Numbered from the stretch's first letter, positions 1 to 9,186 are shown. The stretch: 19,134 nt of DNA from Theodoxus fluviatilis (GCA_034096865.1 JAWQFJ010009831.1:22501-41634), one strand, 5' to 3'. The notes: generated from the sequence alone by a model not told the origin. A program made the numbers and translations.

Positions 1-1
1 G

Positions 2-29
<28 letters not shown>
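2..29. repeat. (AC)n microsatellite
   Basis: Uninterrupted AC/CA dinucleotide run of about 14 units at the left edge of the window. It may continue beyond the edge. A second, longer AC tract lies at 5125-5189. Confidence 0.97.
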
Positions 30-30
<1 letters not shown>

Positions 31-32
<2 letters not shown>

Positions 33-493
33 GAGATACGCAGGCTAGTACCAGTATAGGCATATGAGTTGAAGGTTAAAGATTGCATTAAAAGCGTAGA
101 AGGAAAAAGGCAAAGAGGACAGACAAGGAAAGTAAGGGAGGGGAAAGATGCAACTTTGGGGGGTGGGGAAGACACGGGGTATAAATGGGAGTCTTATGGA
201 AATAGAAGGGGCCGGTATATATGTCAGCATGAGATAGGACACATAGACTGAGAGAATTCTGTTGCTATATGCATGTACGTCATTTGAGTGCAAATATTTC
301 TTTTCTTTTCGGCAAGTCATTGTGACTGCAAACAAGTTTGAATTTTAAGTGTAATAGTGTTTAGCGTCATTGAATTTCCACATTTTGCGTGCCAGTACAA
401 AAGAGGTGGATGTCAGTTTCAGAAATTCAGGGATTATATCATCGGTCGCAGCTCTTGTGAAGATAAGATCAACGACTACTAGATTGGTCTGTT
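31..493. other. Anonymous intergenic sequence
   Basis: No gene recognised. A purine-rich stretch (about 80-180) gives a short open frame with only low-complexity Lys/Arg/Gly content. No splice sites, promoter or RNA motif could be supported. It ends where the 3' tail of the minus-strand LINE begins. Confidence 0.6.
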
Positions 494-895
494 CTTGACT
501 TACTTGACTTATGCCTCTTGATTCCTTGAGGAACATAGGGCCGCAACAACACTTCTCCAACGCACACGGTTCTGGCAGGTCCTCTTCAGCTCCGCCCATG
601 TCATTCTGGTGGCCTTTACTTCAGCGTGGACACTCCTGCGCCAAGTCTGTTTTGGTCGACCCACTTTGCGCTTTCCTTGTGGGTTCCAGTCCAAAGCCTG
701 CCTGTGATGTTAGATTCAGGCTTTCGTAGCGTGTGGCCGATCCATCCCCATTTTCGTTTTCTGATCTCCTGGTCGATTGGGGCTTGTTTTGTCCTGTCCC
801 ACATATTTTCATTGGAGACAGTCTCTGACCATCTGATGTTGAGGATATTTCTCGGGCATCTGTTGACGAATGTCTGGAGCTTGTGGGTATATGCG
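494..895 (-). mobile_element. LINE (non-LTR retrotransposon) 3' end, 5'-truncated
   Basis: Read on the minus strand, two overlapping frames give the C-terminal tail typical of a widespread invertebrate LINE family. One frame (about 895-705) carries the KLQTFVNRCPRNIL and WGWIGHTLRKPE stretches. The other (about 694-509) carries DWNPQGKRK, GRPKQTWRRSV, MTWAELKR and QNRVRWR, ending in a stop at 509-511. These lie downstream of the reverse-transcriptase core, so endonuclease and RT are absent. The stop is followed by a short repetitive tail of AAGTCAAGT type (494-512), as expected at a LINE 3' end. The recognition rests on remembered family similarity. The copy is non-functional: 5'-truncated and frameshifted. 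Exact clade uncertain. Confidence 0.8.
509..895 (-). pseudogene. Frameshifted C-terminal fragment of LINE pol ORF
   Basis: Remnant of the ORF2/pol protein of a non-LTR retrotransposon, roughly the last 130 residues. The upstream part reads to about position 705 in one frame, ending in PESNIT. The conserved continuation DWNPQGK... is in another frame from about 694, so a one-base loss (or equivalent) sits near 701-705. No catalytic domain is present. In intact family members this C-terminal region follows the thumb of the reverse transcriptase, and its function is poorly defined. No upstream RT motif is found beyond about 895, which fixes the 5' truncation point. Confidence 0.78.
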
Positions 896-1231
896 TGTTG
901 AGAGAGGCTAGACAGACCCAAGGATACTTCTGAAGCTGCTTGGGGCCGCCCCTGGCTGAGCTACTGGAGCAGGCCCCAAAAGCTCCACAGCCAGGGGTTC
1001 CAGCTGAAGAGGAGGGCATCGAGCGGCTCCAGCCGTATGTCTTTCCAAGGCGCGTTTTTCAACAGGCTTTGTTTGACTCTGACAAAGTTCGAATCTGAAA
1101 CATTCAGCTTTGCACTCATATCAAATGCTATTTATGTTTCATCTGCTATCACTGCCTTTCTTTAGTTTGTCAGTATGTCTTACACCGGAACGGTCATGTT
1201 ACCATCTCGCCATGACATCAGAGACAAAGTA
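896..1231. other. Anonymous sequence with a GC-rich hairpin
   Basis: No gene recognised. Positions 942-997 contain nested inverted repeats: CCCCTGGCT (949-957) pairs with AGCCAGGGG (989-997), and GGGGCC (942-947) is complementary to GGCCCC (972-977) as an alternative pairing. The rest is featureless. Confidence 0.5.
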
Positions 1232-1295
1232 CCGTCCCTCGACCCCGACCTCCAGATAATTGCTGGATTACAGGAGCGTGCCACCGCTCCCGGCC
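1232..1295 (-). ncRNA. 7SL/SRP-RNA 5'-domain-like fragment (SINE or pseudogene)
   Basis: On the minus strand this segment opens with GGCCGGGAGCGGTGGC, continues to CTCCTGTAATCCAGC, and then a GGAGGTCGGGGTCGAGG-type purine run. This matches the order of blocks in the 5' (Alu) domain of metazoan SRP RNA: G/C-rich 5' end, GGTGGC, the UGUAA U-turn with CC, then a GGGAGG-like block. Only about 65 bp is recognisable. The S domain and SRP RNA 3' end are not seen, so this is not a functional SRP RNA gene. A second, related copy lies at 3030-3082. Recognition is from memory of the human sequence and needs alignment. Confidence 0.5.
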
Positions 1296-3029
1296 GCTAT
1301 ACTCGTGCACAATGGTCTGGTTTAATGGAAAGTCTTTCCACTAAAAGACTGATTGGAAATCATACCAAATGTAACATCAGCTGTAGCTGCAGTCTTTCTC
1401 CTCTGCAAAGGCATGAACAGGCGTCTCGCCATCTACAAGCCAGTACACAGGCAGTGGAGACAGTTTCAGAAACTTCGACTGTGACGGCCTTGAATAAATA
1501 CTGTACAAATTCGGGCGCCGATTGGTTATCTGATATAGCTGCGCGCCACTCAGGTATATGATACAAATACGTCTTTGATGATGTATGATAGAGTTCAGTT
1601 GTGCGCACTATTTTTAATCCCGCCTTGATCTTGCAGATATATTGGACACAACACTTCTTCTCACTATAGTTTGCAAAAGAACCAGTTCTTCTGAAGAATA
1701 TGTTCCAGTCTGATGTTGAAATAGGTCAGTTTATAAACACAATGTGCAAGAATACAGTGGGGCCTATTTTTAGGTAGCCAATCAACAGAAAACCGCGCGA
1801 AACGAATAATGTCTCACGACCAATCAGCGCCGGACTTCTCAAGGATTTGAGACGCGAGTGACTGTGACGGGATAAGGAGCTACAAGTATGTGTGTGGGGA
1901 CAGGGACAGCAGCCACAACATTGTTTGTCTTGTCCAAGTCAAAGGTGCCTGCTGAGAGAGTTTTGATGAGCACGTTTCTCAACAGTTATTTCAGTCTGCC
2001 AAGCCTGGAATCTGAAGTTCTAAGCGGCTTTTTACCTTCTAGATTTCACATAACATTACATTTTTTCCTCCAGTAATCTATTACTAAGTGCGAGGAAGGG
2101 AGGACGGAGAGGAGACTGGGGTGAGATGAGGGTGTGGGAGGAAGAAAGGCTGGGTTCACAAATATGAAGTAAAAAAGGGGCTTGATGTGTCAAAGTAGTA
2201 TGTACTTTAATATAGTGTGGGACCGATCGGATACGAAAGTACAAGAGACTGTAAAATGTGTTTTCTTAATTTATTTGTGCTTGCATTGTGTTCTGTCTCG
2301 ACTATACAGGTTGATTTTATTCCAAACAAACTGTAGAGTTCAAGCCAATGCTTTAACCAAAATGATGTACATCTACATCTAACCTATTTCCACACCACAT
2401 ATACCGGAACCAACTTAGAAATGGATGTCAGGAGTCGTGACTGTGACCACGTGAGAAAAATCCTCCAGTACAACACACGTCCAGATCCGCTCTATGCCCC
2501 AGTCTTCAGCTGCAGCCCTGGCTGTTGGGATTGGGACTGTAGCCCTGTAGCTCTGTGTGTACGTGTTGTAGAGTGAGTCAACACTCTTCTCTGTATGTTG
2601 GTAGTGTATGAGATCTTCTGCTTTGCACTGTGCATGTTCACTAGTTTGCAAAATGAGTTTTGTCTTTTCGAAGAAGACTTATATTTGCTCATGTTTTGAT
2701 CCTGTATGACCTGTTGACATGGTAGCATACCTTAATTTCTATTTTCTGATCTCAATGATGACATAAGTCCGTCTCTGCTCTTACTGTGTACAGCGTTATT
2801 CAGGCACACGTGACAAGCGATATTGTAAACAAGTTTCAGAAACTTAGACAGAGACATGCTAATAATTAGTATTATTTGTGTATTCGTTAAGACACAAACA
2901 AGAACTCTGCCAAGAATCAAACTTGAAACTTTTAACATTGCACTGTTTACAAAAGCCACGTTCCCGTCACTATCTCCCAATTGCTTGTGAGCATTTTGTT
3001 TACCGCTGCCATTTAAATATTGTCCCCCA
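1296..3029. other. Anonymous intergenic sequence
   Basis: About 1.7 kb without a recognisable gene. Short open frames on both strands lack family motifs. Two CCAATCA boxes occur at about 1779-1785 and 1820-1826, followed by GC-richer DNA, a weak promoter-like hint only. Nothing else could be supported. Confidence 0.5.
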
Positions 3030-3082
3030 TAACCAACCTCTGACCTCCTGGGAAAGGATGGATTACAGGAGAGCGCCACCAC
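3030..3082 (-). ncRNA. Second 7SL/SRP-RNA 5'-domain-like fragment
   Basis: On the minus strand the segment reads GTGGTGGCGCTCTCCTGTAA, then TCC and an AGGAGGTCAGAGG block. It shares the GGTGGC, CTCCTGTAATCCA and GGAGGTC blocks with the copy at 1232-1295, with the same spacing within a few bases, and has diverged elsewhere. Two diverged copies in one orientation within 1.8 kb suggest a dispersed element rather than a single pseudogene. Neither copy shows a clear A-tail or target duplication. The similarity is visible; identification as SRP-derived is inference. Confidence 0.42.
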
Positions 3083-3114
3083 TATCAGCAGCTCACAGAA
3101 CTTTAAAGGACTTG

Positions 3115-3362
3115 ATTTGGCCTTGATTTAAGCTTACTTGAACTCCAATTGGCATCAATGTGACCTTTCATTGACCTTGAGTTGACATTACTTCGACTTG
3201 ATTTGACTTTACCTTGACCTTGACTTGACGTCAATTGACCTTACTTGACTTCAAATTAATTTTGACTTGACATTGACTTGACCTTAGCTTGACCCTGACT
3301 TGACCTTGAATAGACATGACCTAATTTGACCTTGCCTAAACCTTGATTTGACTTTGATGTTG
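3115..3362. repeat. Degenerate TTGAC(C/T)T tandem array
   Basis: About 250 bp of imperfect 5-7-bp repeats of TTGACTT / TTGACCT type with drifting period, clearly distinct from both flanks. It contains three exact TGACCTTGA words (3172-3180, 3215-3223, 3301-3309), the reverse complement of TCAAGGTCA, and one TGACGTCA palindrome (3226-3233). TCAAGGTCA is the known extended half-site of monomer-binding nuclear receptors (ERR, FTZ-F1/SF-1 type) and TGACGTCA is the CRE. These may be by-products of the repeat unit rather than regulatory sites. Confidence 0.7.
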
Positions 3363-4190
3363 TCAAACCCATTGAAACTTTGCGTTTCTTTACTATCTAC
3401 ACGAGTTTCCTTCCCATAGATACGCTACTTATGGAAATATATTATGGATTTAAGATAAATACGATACATATTATACACAGGTTTGGAAATACTATAAAGA
3501 CAGGACGTTGATTCATGATGTTGATAAATTTCGAGTTTTATCTCTGCTTTCCCAAGTACTCAAAGCTAGCACCTTATGTTGTACTTTTGTTAACATGGAG
3601 GCAACACATTTCATTATTAGTCAGTTTTCACTACCCGGACCTCGTGAAATACTGCCATAACTCGGCCATCACATAACACAATATCAATTGTTAAGTAGAC
3701 AATTAAATGTAAAATGTACCATTTAGATACGATTTTGCATTCCATTTTCTCAACGTTCCTTATCCCTTTGTGGAAATGGAGGAATCTGTGTTTCGTGTTA
3801 TGACCAGTGCAATCATGGTGAGACTTGTGTTTGCAGGTGGAGAGATGGTTTTAAGACACATTCCCGAGGTCAGGACCTTCAGACCATTTCAAGAAACTGA
3901 TCCTAGTGTGCCATGCTAAACGAAAGACCCCGTTCAACATTAACATGCATCGTGCTCAGTGATATTACGTTTTTTTGTCATTTGCGAGAATGGAAGGTAT
4001 AAGTGTGAAAAAAATCAGACATAAATTGTGAGCAATAATAACTATTTGTTGGACTTAGAGTTCCTTTTAAGATCAGAAGAAAAAAAAACTGCCACCAGAA
4101 AAAAAGAATGCATGTGTGATAAGTATTGTTGTTGTTGTTGTTCTTGTTCTTGTACTCTGCTGCATAGCTTGTGCCGAAAATAGAATTGGT
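3363..4190. other. Anonymous AT-rich sequence
   Basis: No gene recognised in about 0.8 kb of AT-rich DNA. It ends with a short (GTT)n-like trinucleotide tract at about 4126-4153 that reads as Gln/Glu runs on the minus strand. No promoter, RNA or mobile-element motif could be supported. Confidence 0.55.
4126..4153. repeat. (GTT)n-like trinucleotide repeat
   Basis: TTG/GTT units, the last ones altered to TTC/CTT. On the minus strand this is (CAA)n, producing a Gln-rich stretch in an otherwise unsupported frame. Confidence 0.8.
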
Positions 4191-4205
4191 CAGTGGGGAG
4201 ACAAA

Positions 4206-4253
4206 GGATCCACAACTCGTGATCCAGACCTCGTGACCCAGAACTCGTGACTA
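4206..4253. repeat. Short tandem repeat, three copies of a ~16-bp unit
   Basis: Three successive units built around CTCGTGA(T/C)CCAGA, with the core CTCGTGA repeated at about 16-bp spacing. They lie just upstream of the candidate promoter and could belong to the same LTR-like element. Confidence 0.55.
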
Positions 4254-4299
4254 ACGTGAACAAAGGATCACTCATGACTGAGATACAAGATGGCGTCTG

Positions 4300-4960
4300 G
4301 AGAGTGATTGGTCAGTAGAGGACACCCCACACAGCTATAAATTCACCCACGGTCCATCTCTCATCCTTCTCTCTGTCACCTCCTAGCACCTGGGCGTACC
4401 ATGCTGTGTGAAGCGACCGCGCCCAGGTCAAGCAGACGGGCGTGATGCAACACCTCCGCCAGACGATAAGAGTATCAGGCAGCCACGCCTGATATGGTCA
4501 CCGACAGCGTCATGACCGACGCCTGACCCGTCACCAGCCTCAACCCAGGAGGCGAGATGACCCACGCCACTCCACTCCCTCCACGCTCAGCCAGACCCCA
4601 TCAACAAAACGATGCAAGACCCACAGAGAACGCTAGGCCTGATCAGCCTGCCAGCGTCACGCCTGACCTACCCAGAGCATCAACAAGGAGGGGAGACGTT
4701 CGATGATACCCTCTCTTTCCCCAAGTGCCAGCTCTAAAGAGTCCTGATCAGACTACGTATCACCCACCCTCATCGGCTCATCATTCTACAACCCTGTTAA
4801 AAAGACTCTACGCTAATCAACGATCAGCTAAAACTGATGTAAACAGATAAGTGTCCCTATTGAAAGGCTGGCTGGCTAAACCGTATATGATTTGATGCTT
4901 AGAATTAGTTATATTAAGAATTATCATTAGTTCACATTATTAAAGTCATATTTTAAAATC
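4300..4960 (+). promoter_or_regulatory. LTR-like pol II promoter and poly(A) layout (possible solo LTR)
   Basis: An inverted CCAAT box (ATTGG, 4307-4311) is followed by TATAAAT (4336-4342), a pyrimidine-rich possible start region about 30 bp downstream, roughly 600 bp with no long ORF, and an ATTAAA poly(A)-type signal (4939-4944). TATA box plus poly(A) signal within about 0.6 kb and no ORF is the U3-R-U5 layout of an LTR, so a solo LTR or TRIM-like element is a reasonable reading. I could not define TG...CA termini or a target duplication. A host non-coding transcript promoter is the alternative. Confidence 0.35.
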
Positions 4961-5121
4961 AAACCCCACCCACTTTCTCCTCTGTGTTGTCTCGTTCACC
5001 CTTGATTGCATGGAAAGAAAGTGAATGTTATTAGACGGCAAAAAGAAACCCCTAGACAATCTCTCTTGAGTGAGGGATCAAGAGCCCCGTCTCATAACAC
5101 TGCCCAATCAGTGATCAATCA

Positions 5122-5124
<3 letters not shown>

Positions 5125-5189
<65 letters not shown>
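5125..5189. repeat. (AC)n microsatellite
   Basis: Uninterrupted AC dinucleotide tract of about 32 units. It produces a poly-Thr-His open frame of no significance. Confidence 0.97.
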
Positions 5190-5192
<3 letters not shown>

Positions 5193-5875
5193 GAGGACAG
5201 CAAATATAAAATGCCACAATTAGTAACAAAGTTCTACCAAAGCATCATTGAACTTCCAAGTAACTGACTGTACTACAGTGTGCAACACTAAAAACAACCT
5301 GACCACCCTGTGCAACACTATTTCAATAGCTAGAACAAGGTGTTAGCTATACTAGAATCTACTGATCAGAAAACCACCCGAGTATACTGGGTACCACTAT
5401 TTCAATCTGAACAGCTTAAAATCCCAACACAGGTCCTCTGACGCATCACTGAACTTTAGAATAAGCAAAATACACAATAGTCCCATAGCTCTCAGCACAT
5501 GCCTACCACAGTCCTAGCAGGGCATTAATAAATTTTAAAGTAACTTCTCACAACTACCTCACAATCAGATAGAATACAGCGTCTTTAAGCTTAGCATCGA
5601 AATCTAAATATAGCACAATCATCTTCCTTTAAACTCTAACTGTATTTCACAAGATTTGAGTAGTAACTAAATAGAACCACAAAACATGAGTGTCGAGGTT
5701 TATCTCTGGTTACAGATGGGTTCATCCTCAGAGAGACGACATAGTCGCCCTCGAGGGGAGAGACCTTTAGATAACAATGAGTTTACAAACTAAACTCAAC
5801 CACCACTCCTTGGGGGGACACCACAATCGTCAAGCATGTCAAGCGACAAGTGAATAAAAAGACCACTGAATCGGG
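5190..5875. other. Anonymous intergenic sequence
   Basis: No gene recognised. The decamer TGCAACACTA occurs twice (about 5281 and 5311) and CACTATTTCAAT twice (about 5317 and 5395), suggesting small-scale duplication. Nothing else could be supported. Confidence 0.5.
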
Positions 5876-5903
5876 GAATAAATAAACAAACCAAAGTTTA
5901 TTC
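5876..5903. terminator. Opposed AATAAA poly(A) signals in a near-palindrome
   Basis: GAATAAA at 5876-5882 (followed by overlapping AATAAA at 5881-5886) faces TTTATTC at 5897-5903, giving AATAAA on both strands within 28 bp and a 7-bp inverted repeat. This could be a bidirectional 3'-end signal for converging transcripts or the R/U5 region of a minus-strand LTR-like element. No associated ORF supports either reading. Confidence 0.35.
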
Positions 5904-8028
5904 AACTATAACATTGACAATGATGGAAGAATGCTCTCACATGAGCCAAGCGATCCCCCAAATACCACAACCCAGGATCAAAACACACACGGGTGACACA
6001 CACGTCTCCCCTGTGGTGATAGGGAAAACCCCTTCCCTCTTTCTCCCATCATTTCCCCTGAAACTGAGATAAATTCACAAACAACTCAAGTACAGAAAAC
6101 CACAGCTCCTCCAACCACTCGTTCTGACAAGCTCCCTCAGAACAGTGATAAACTTCCTCAGAAATAGAAGTGAAAACAACAATCCACAGGATATGACAGC
6201 CAGTCACTCCCACTTCCATACACAACAACACACGCAGCAGCCGCTGCATACCACAGAACCCCTTCCCCCTACCTTGGCTTCCCCCACTTCCCCTAGTGGT
6301 GACACTTCCGCCCAACTCGACTGGCGGCAAAAATGTAAACAAGGTAGACTCCGCTCCACACACTCTCACTCGTGCAAATGCTCCTCGTCCGACAACTCAC
6401 ACGAAACCGCACACACACGTGCAACACTTCACGTCGGTATAAACAACAAATGAGGAGACTAGATGAAAAGGACCAACCTTACCATCTTTTCGCCAAGCGT
6501 ACGCTTTCCCAGTCCAGCGTACTCCGATCTCCACGTGGCTTCTCCCGGCACACGTGATCAGAACTATTCAGGCGATAACACAACCAAATCTCACAGAAAA
6601 ATCCCTTAAGTAACACCGCTCACTTCCCACACTTTCAGTCCACCTGAAATGAAGACATTGTTCCAAAACTACCTCGAACAATTCACTGAGGATAAACACA
6701 GTCTCCCCTGGAAGTTCAGAGTAATACTCTCCTAACAGACGCACGCCAGGCGTCGCCGGTGTCCCCTCTTGTCTCATTGCGAGATTACCCCTGACTTGCA
6801 AGCGCCTCGCTTAATTCCCCAAGTCAGTACAGTTTAGAAAGTCAATCCTAAACTTCGGCAGATCCACCCAGTTATCCGAGCTAGAGTGATAAATGCCGTC
6901 CTACGAAAGAACCAATTCACGAATCACTCTCTCCCCCGTCGCATGTCCGCTTGCGACCACAGCTGCGCTATAACACCACCAGAGCAAATGTATACGCTAG
7001 CACTTTCCTCTCTCTCTGCCTCTGGTCGAATCTCCCTTAACTGACCAAGCCACCCGCGCGGACTTTCCCACCTTACCCAAGGTGTATTTCGTTAGACTTT
7101 TAACCATCAGTTCCAGACCTGTCCTAACGAAATTGTAGCTACCGAGCTACTACGAGAAATTATACTTGCACGACCGTGGAACCAAAACGGTCTGACGAAA
7201 CGCTCCCGCGCGCTTCAGACGTCGCTCCAGCCTCGCACCAAGGCCTCTCCTTGCCGGCGCAGCTTTCCCTCGGAGACGACAGGGTACCACGAGCTCCACC
7301 CGCGTGGACTCGATGTGACAGTACTGCAGGGCTCCACCAGTAGCGGTTACAGCACTCGTAGAAATACGTAGGCACGAAGGTACGAGCGGGTAGGTAGACC
7401 AGTGGACCGTAGATAACCAGACAAGCAGCAAGTAGCCCAGAACGCAAGTAGCCAAACAGCCAAACAGCGCATCAGCAATTTCAGCCTGAAACACACAATC
7501 GTTTTGCCCCCATGAGCAATTACCCTTTCCCCCTTTGAATTTACTCGAGCGAGATTCAATATTTTAGCGACGCGTTTAACCCAGACGCCCCAGTTGAACT
7601 GCTTACTCATTCCCGGCAAGAAAAATTGAATTAACATTCATTTACTCATGAAATAAATTGATAAATCATTCCCACACGGAGACAGTTATCCATTCCAGCT
7701 ATTCCCCACAGATTTACTTCAGACTTTAGAGGTACGAATCACCCATGCCCAAACGGATGACCCAATTCCCGCTCAAATCAAATAATCAGACACCCCACGT
7801 GGCAAAAGCAAATGGCGAAACAGCGATATTTACCCCAGTCCAGGCCGTGGTCAGGTCCCCAGAAAACTTCGTCCTAGTCACCAAGAAGACTCCTTTCCCC
7901 TTCTCATGTGCTCAACTGCTAGCCTGAGTTGACACAGAGAAATTCCACCAAGCGACCGGCTTCGCTTGCAAGCTGCCCGCGCAGCTTTACCGTTAGCAGC
8001 ATAGACGATGCTCGCTCCCTCCTTCACT
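5904..8028. other. Anonymous sequence, strongly strand-biased in composition
   Basis: About 2.1 kb with plus-strand C+A excess and several short open frames on the minus strand (about 6049-6369, 6568-6801, 7150-7637). None shows a recognisable domain, and their starts and stops look incidental. The stretch is flanked by a CCAAT/GC-box-rich patch on its right and a minus-strand AATAAA on its left, so it could be the body or LTR of an unrecognised minus-strand element. This is only a suggestion. Confidence 0.4.
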
Positions 8029-8444
8029 CTTGCGTACAGACCGAAGTCACCAGCGAAGAGTTCCACCTCTCTTGCGTACAGACCGAAGTCACCAGCGAAG
8101 AGTTCCACCTCTCTTGCGTACAGACCGAAGTCACCAGCGAAGAGTTCCACCTCTCTTGCGTACAGACCGAAGTCACCAGCGAAGAGTTCCACCTCTCTTG
8201 CGTACAGACCGAAGTCACCAGCGAAGAGTTCCACCTCTCTTGCGTACAGACCGAAGTCACCAGCGAAGAGTTCCACCGCTCTTGCGTACAGACCGAAGTC
8301 ACCAGCGAAGAGTTCCACCGCTCTTGCGTACAGACCGAAGTCACCAGCGAAGAGTTCCACCTCTCTTGCGTACAGACCGAAGTCACCAGCGAAGAGTTCC
8401 ACCTCTCTTGCGTACAGACCGAAGTCACCAGCGAAGAGTTCCAC
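8029..8444. repeat. 42-bp minisatellite, about 10 copies
   Basis: Ten head-to-tail copies of a 42-bp unit beginning CTTGCGTACAGACCGAAGTC and ending in GAGTTCCACCTCT. The copies are essentially identical; the only visible variation is T or G near the unit end (…CCACCTCT vs …CCACCGCT), with G in the junctions near 8278 and 8320. Because 42 is a multiple of three and the unit lacks stops in five of six frames, it generates five long overlapping open frames with 14-residue repeats, which is an arithmetic effect and not evidence of coding. Near identity implies recent expansion or homogenisation. Confidence 0.95.
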
Positions 8445-9124
8445 GGCAAGGCCAACCGCCTTTACCCGCCACCCATTGTGGCTTCACGGTCAGCGGAGCC
8501 CCTCGCACCGCTACCGTCTCATCCCAGCGATGAGTAAGATCTGCCCAGACTAACGCTATCAAACTTGGGCGTCCCTCCTCCCACGTGATTATCCACCAAT
8601 CAATAATGAGAAAATTCCCGCCTCTAGCATCTTCTCCAATCACTACTTGACAAAGTTTCGCGGGCTCTTAGCCCATGCTAGAGATCGTGAGAACCCCGTA
8701 GATCCACGCTATACCCCCTTCGAAGACCCCCCAGGTTCCCCCTGGAGTGACGCAGTAGCTCCCGCTACACGATAGCTCCGCCCAATGCGCCAAACGCTCG
8801 AGCGCAGATACGGAGAAGATTTCTACACAATCAATTTAGCGATAACGCTTAATAACCCACATCACCCTTTTGTCGCTTCATCACGCGACAATGAGTCTAG
8901 ACTAAGGCTTAACAGCTACACACAAGTCACAGGTTGCACTTAGAAATAAAGTAACACCAAGACCTAACGTTGCACAGATACGTTGGCACATCCTATCAAG
9001 CATGAGCAAAGCACGAGCAATAAATGGCCATATAATCAAACAAGAAAAAGGCAATACCATATTTTCCCTCTTACCTTGTGTTTCTGCTACCGCATCGCGA
9101 AGTACCGGAATAACATGCAGCAGG
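8445..9124. other. Non-coding stretch with promoter-like patch (CCAAT/GC boxes)
   Basis: No gene recognised. On the minus strand ATTGG (inverted CCAAT) occurs near 8595-8603, 8636-8642 and 8783-8788, the last beside GGGCGGAGC (a GC box). There is also CACGTG at 8582-8587. This clustering is promoter-like, and the neighbouring 42-bp repeat could lie in a transcribed or U3-like region, but no ORF follows in either direction. Confidence 0.35.
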
Positions 9125-9186
9125 CTCAGTCGAACGTCAATGGTCAGTGCTGGAAGCGTACTGAACCACTGAGCTACGCGCACCTG
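9125..9186 (-). mobile_element. tRNA-like SINE head, degraded
   Basis: On the minus strand GTGCGCGTAGCTCAGTGG matches the pol III box A / D-arm consensus of tRNAs (TAGCTCAGTGG), and GTTCGACTG about 35 bp downstream is close to box B (GTTCGANTC). The cloverleaf is not intact and no anticodon arm can be defined, so this is not a functional tRNA gene. The downstream body shows no recognised SINE core. Confidence 0.45.

Noticed and set aside
69..251. Basic 60-codon frame near the left end
   Set aside because: Lys/Arg/Gly-rich composition from purine-rich DNA and no conserved motif.
621..1019. 132-codon minus-strand frame
   Set aside because: Out-of-frame shadow of the LINE fragment joined to GC-rich flank. 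The conserved LINE residues are in the other two frames.
1175..1561. 128-codon open frame on the plus strand
   Set aside because: No recognisable domain, and it overlaps the 7SL-like fragment in antisense. Composition is unremarkable, so it is likely chance.
6049..6369. 106-codon minus-strand frame with a hydrophobic stretch
   Set aside because: First codon context is poor, no family motif, low-complexity start. No support beyond openness.
7150..7637. Overlapping minus-strand frames of about 95-114 codons
   Set aside because: Several overlapping frames with no motif. They are most likely due to the composition bias of this stretch.
8029..8444. CRISPR array
   Set aside because: Direct tandem copies without unique spacers, in a eukaryotic context and with no cas genes.
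7878..8553. Five long overlapping ORFs with 14-residue repeats
   Set aside because: They arise because the minisatellite unit is 42 bp with no stops in five frames. There is no start context or flanking domain to support a protein.
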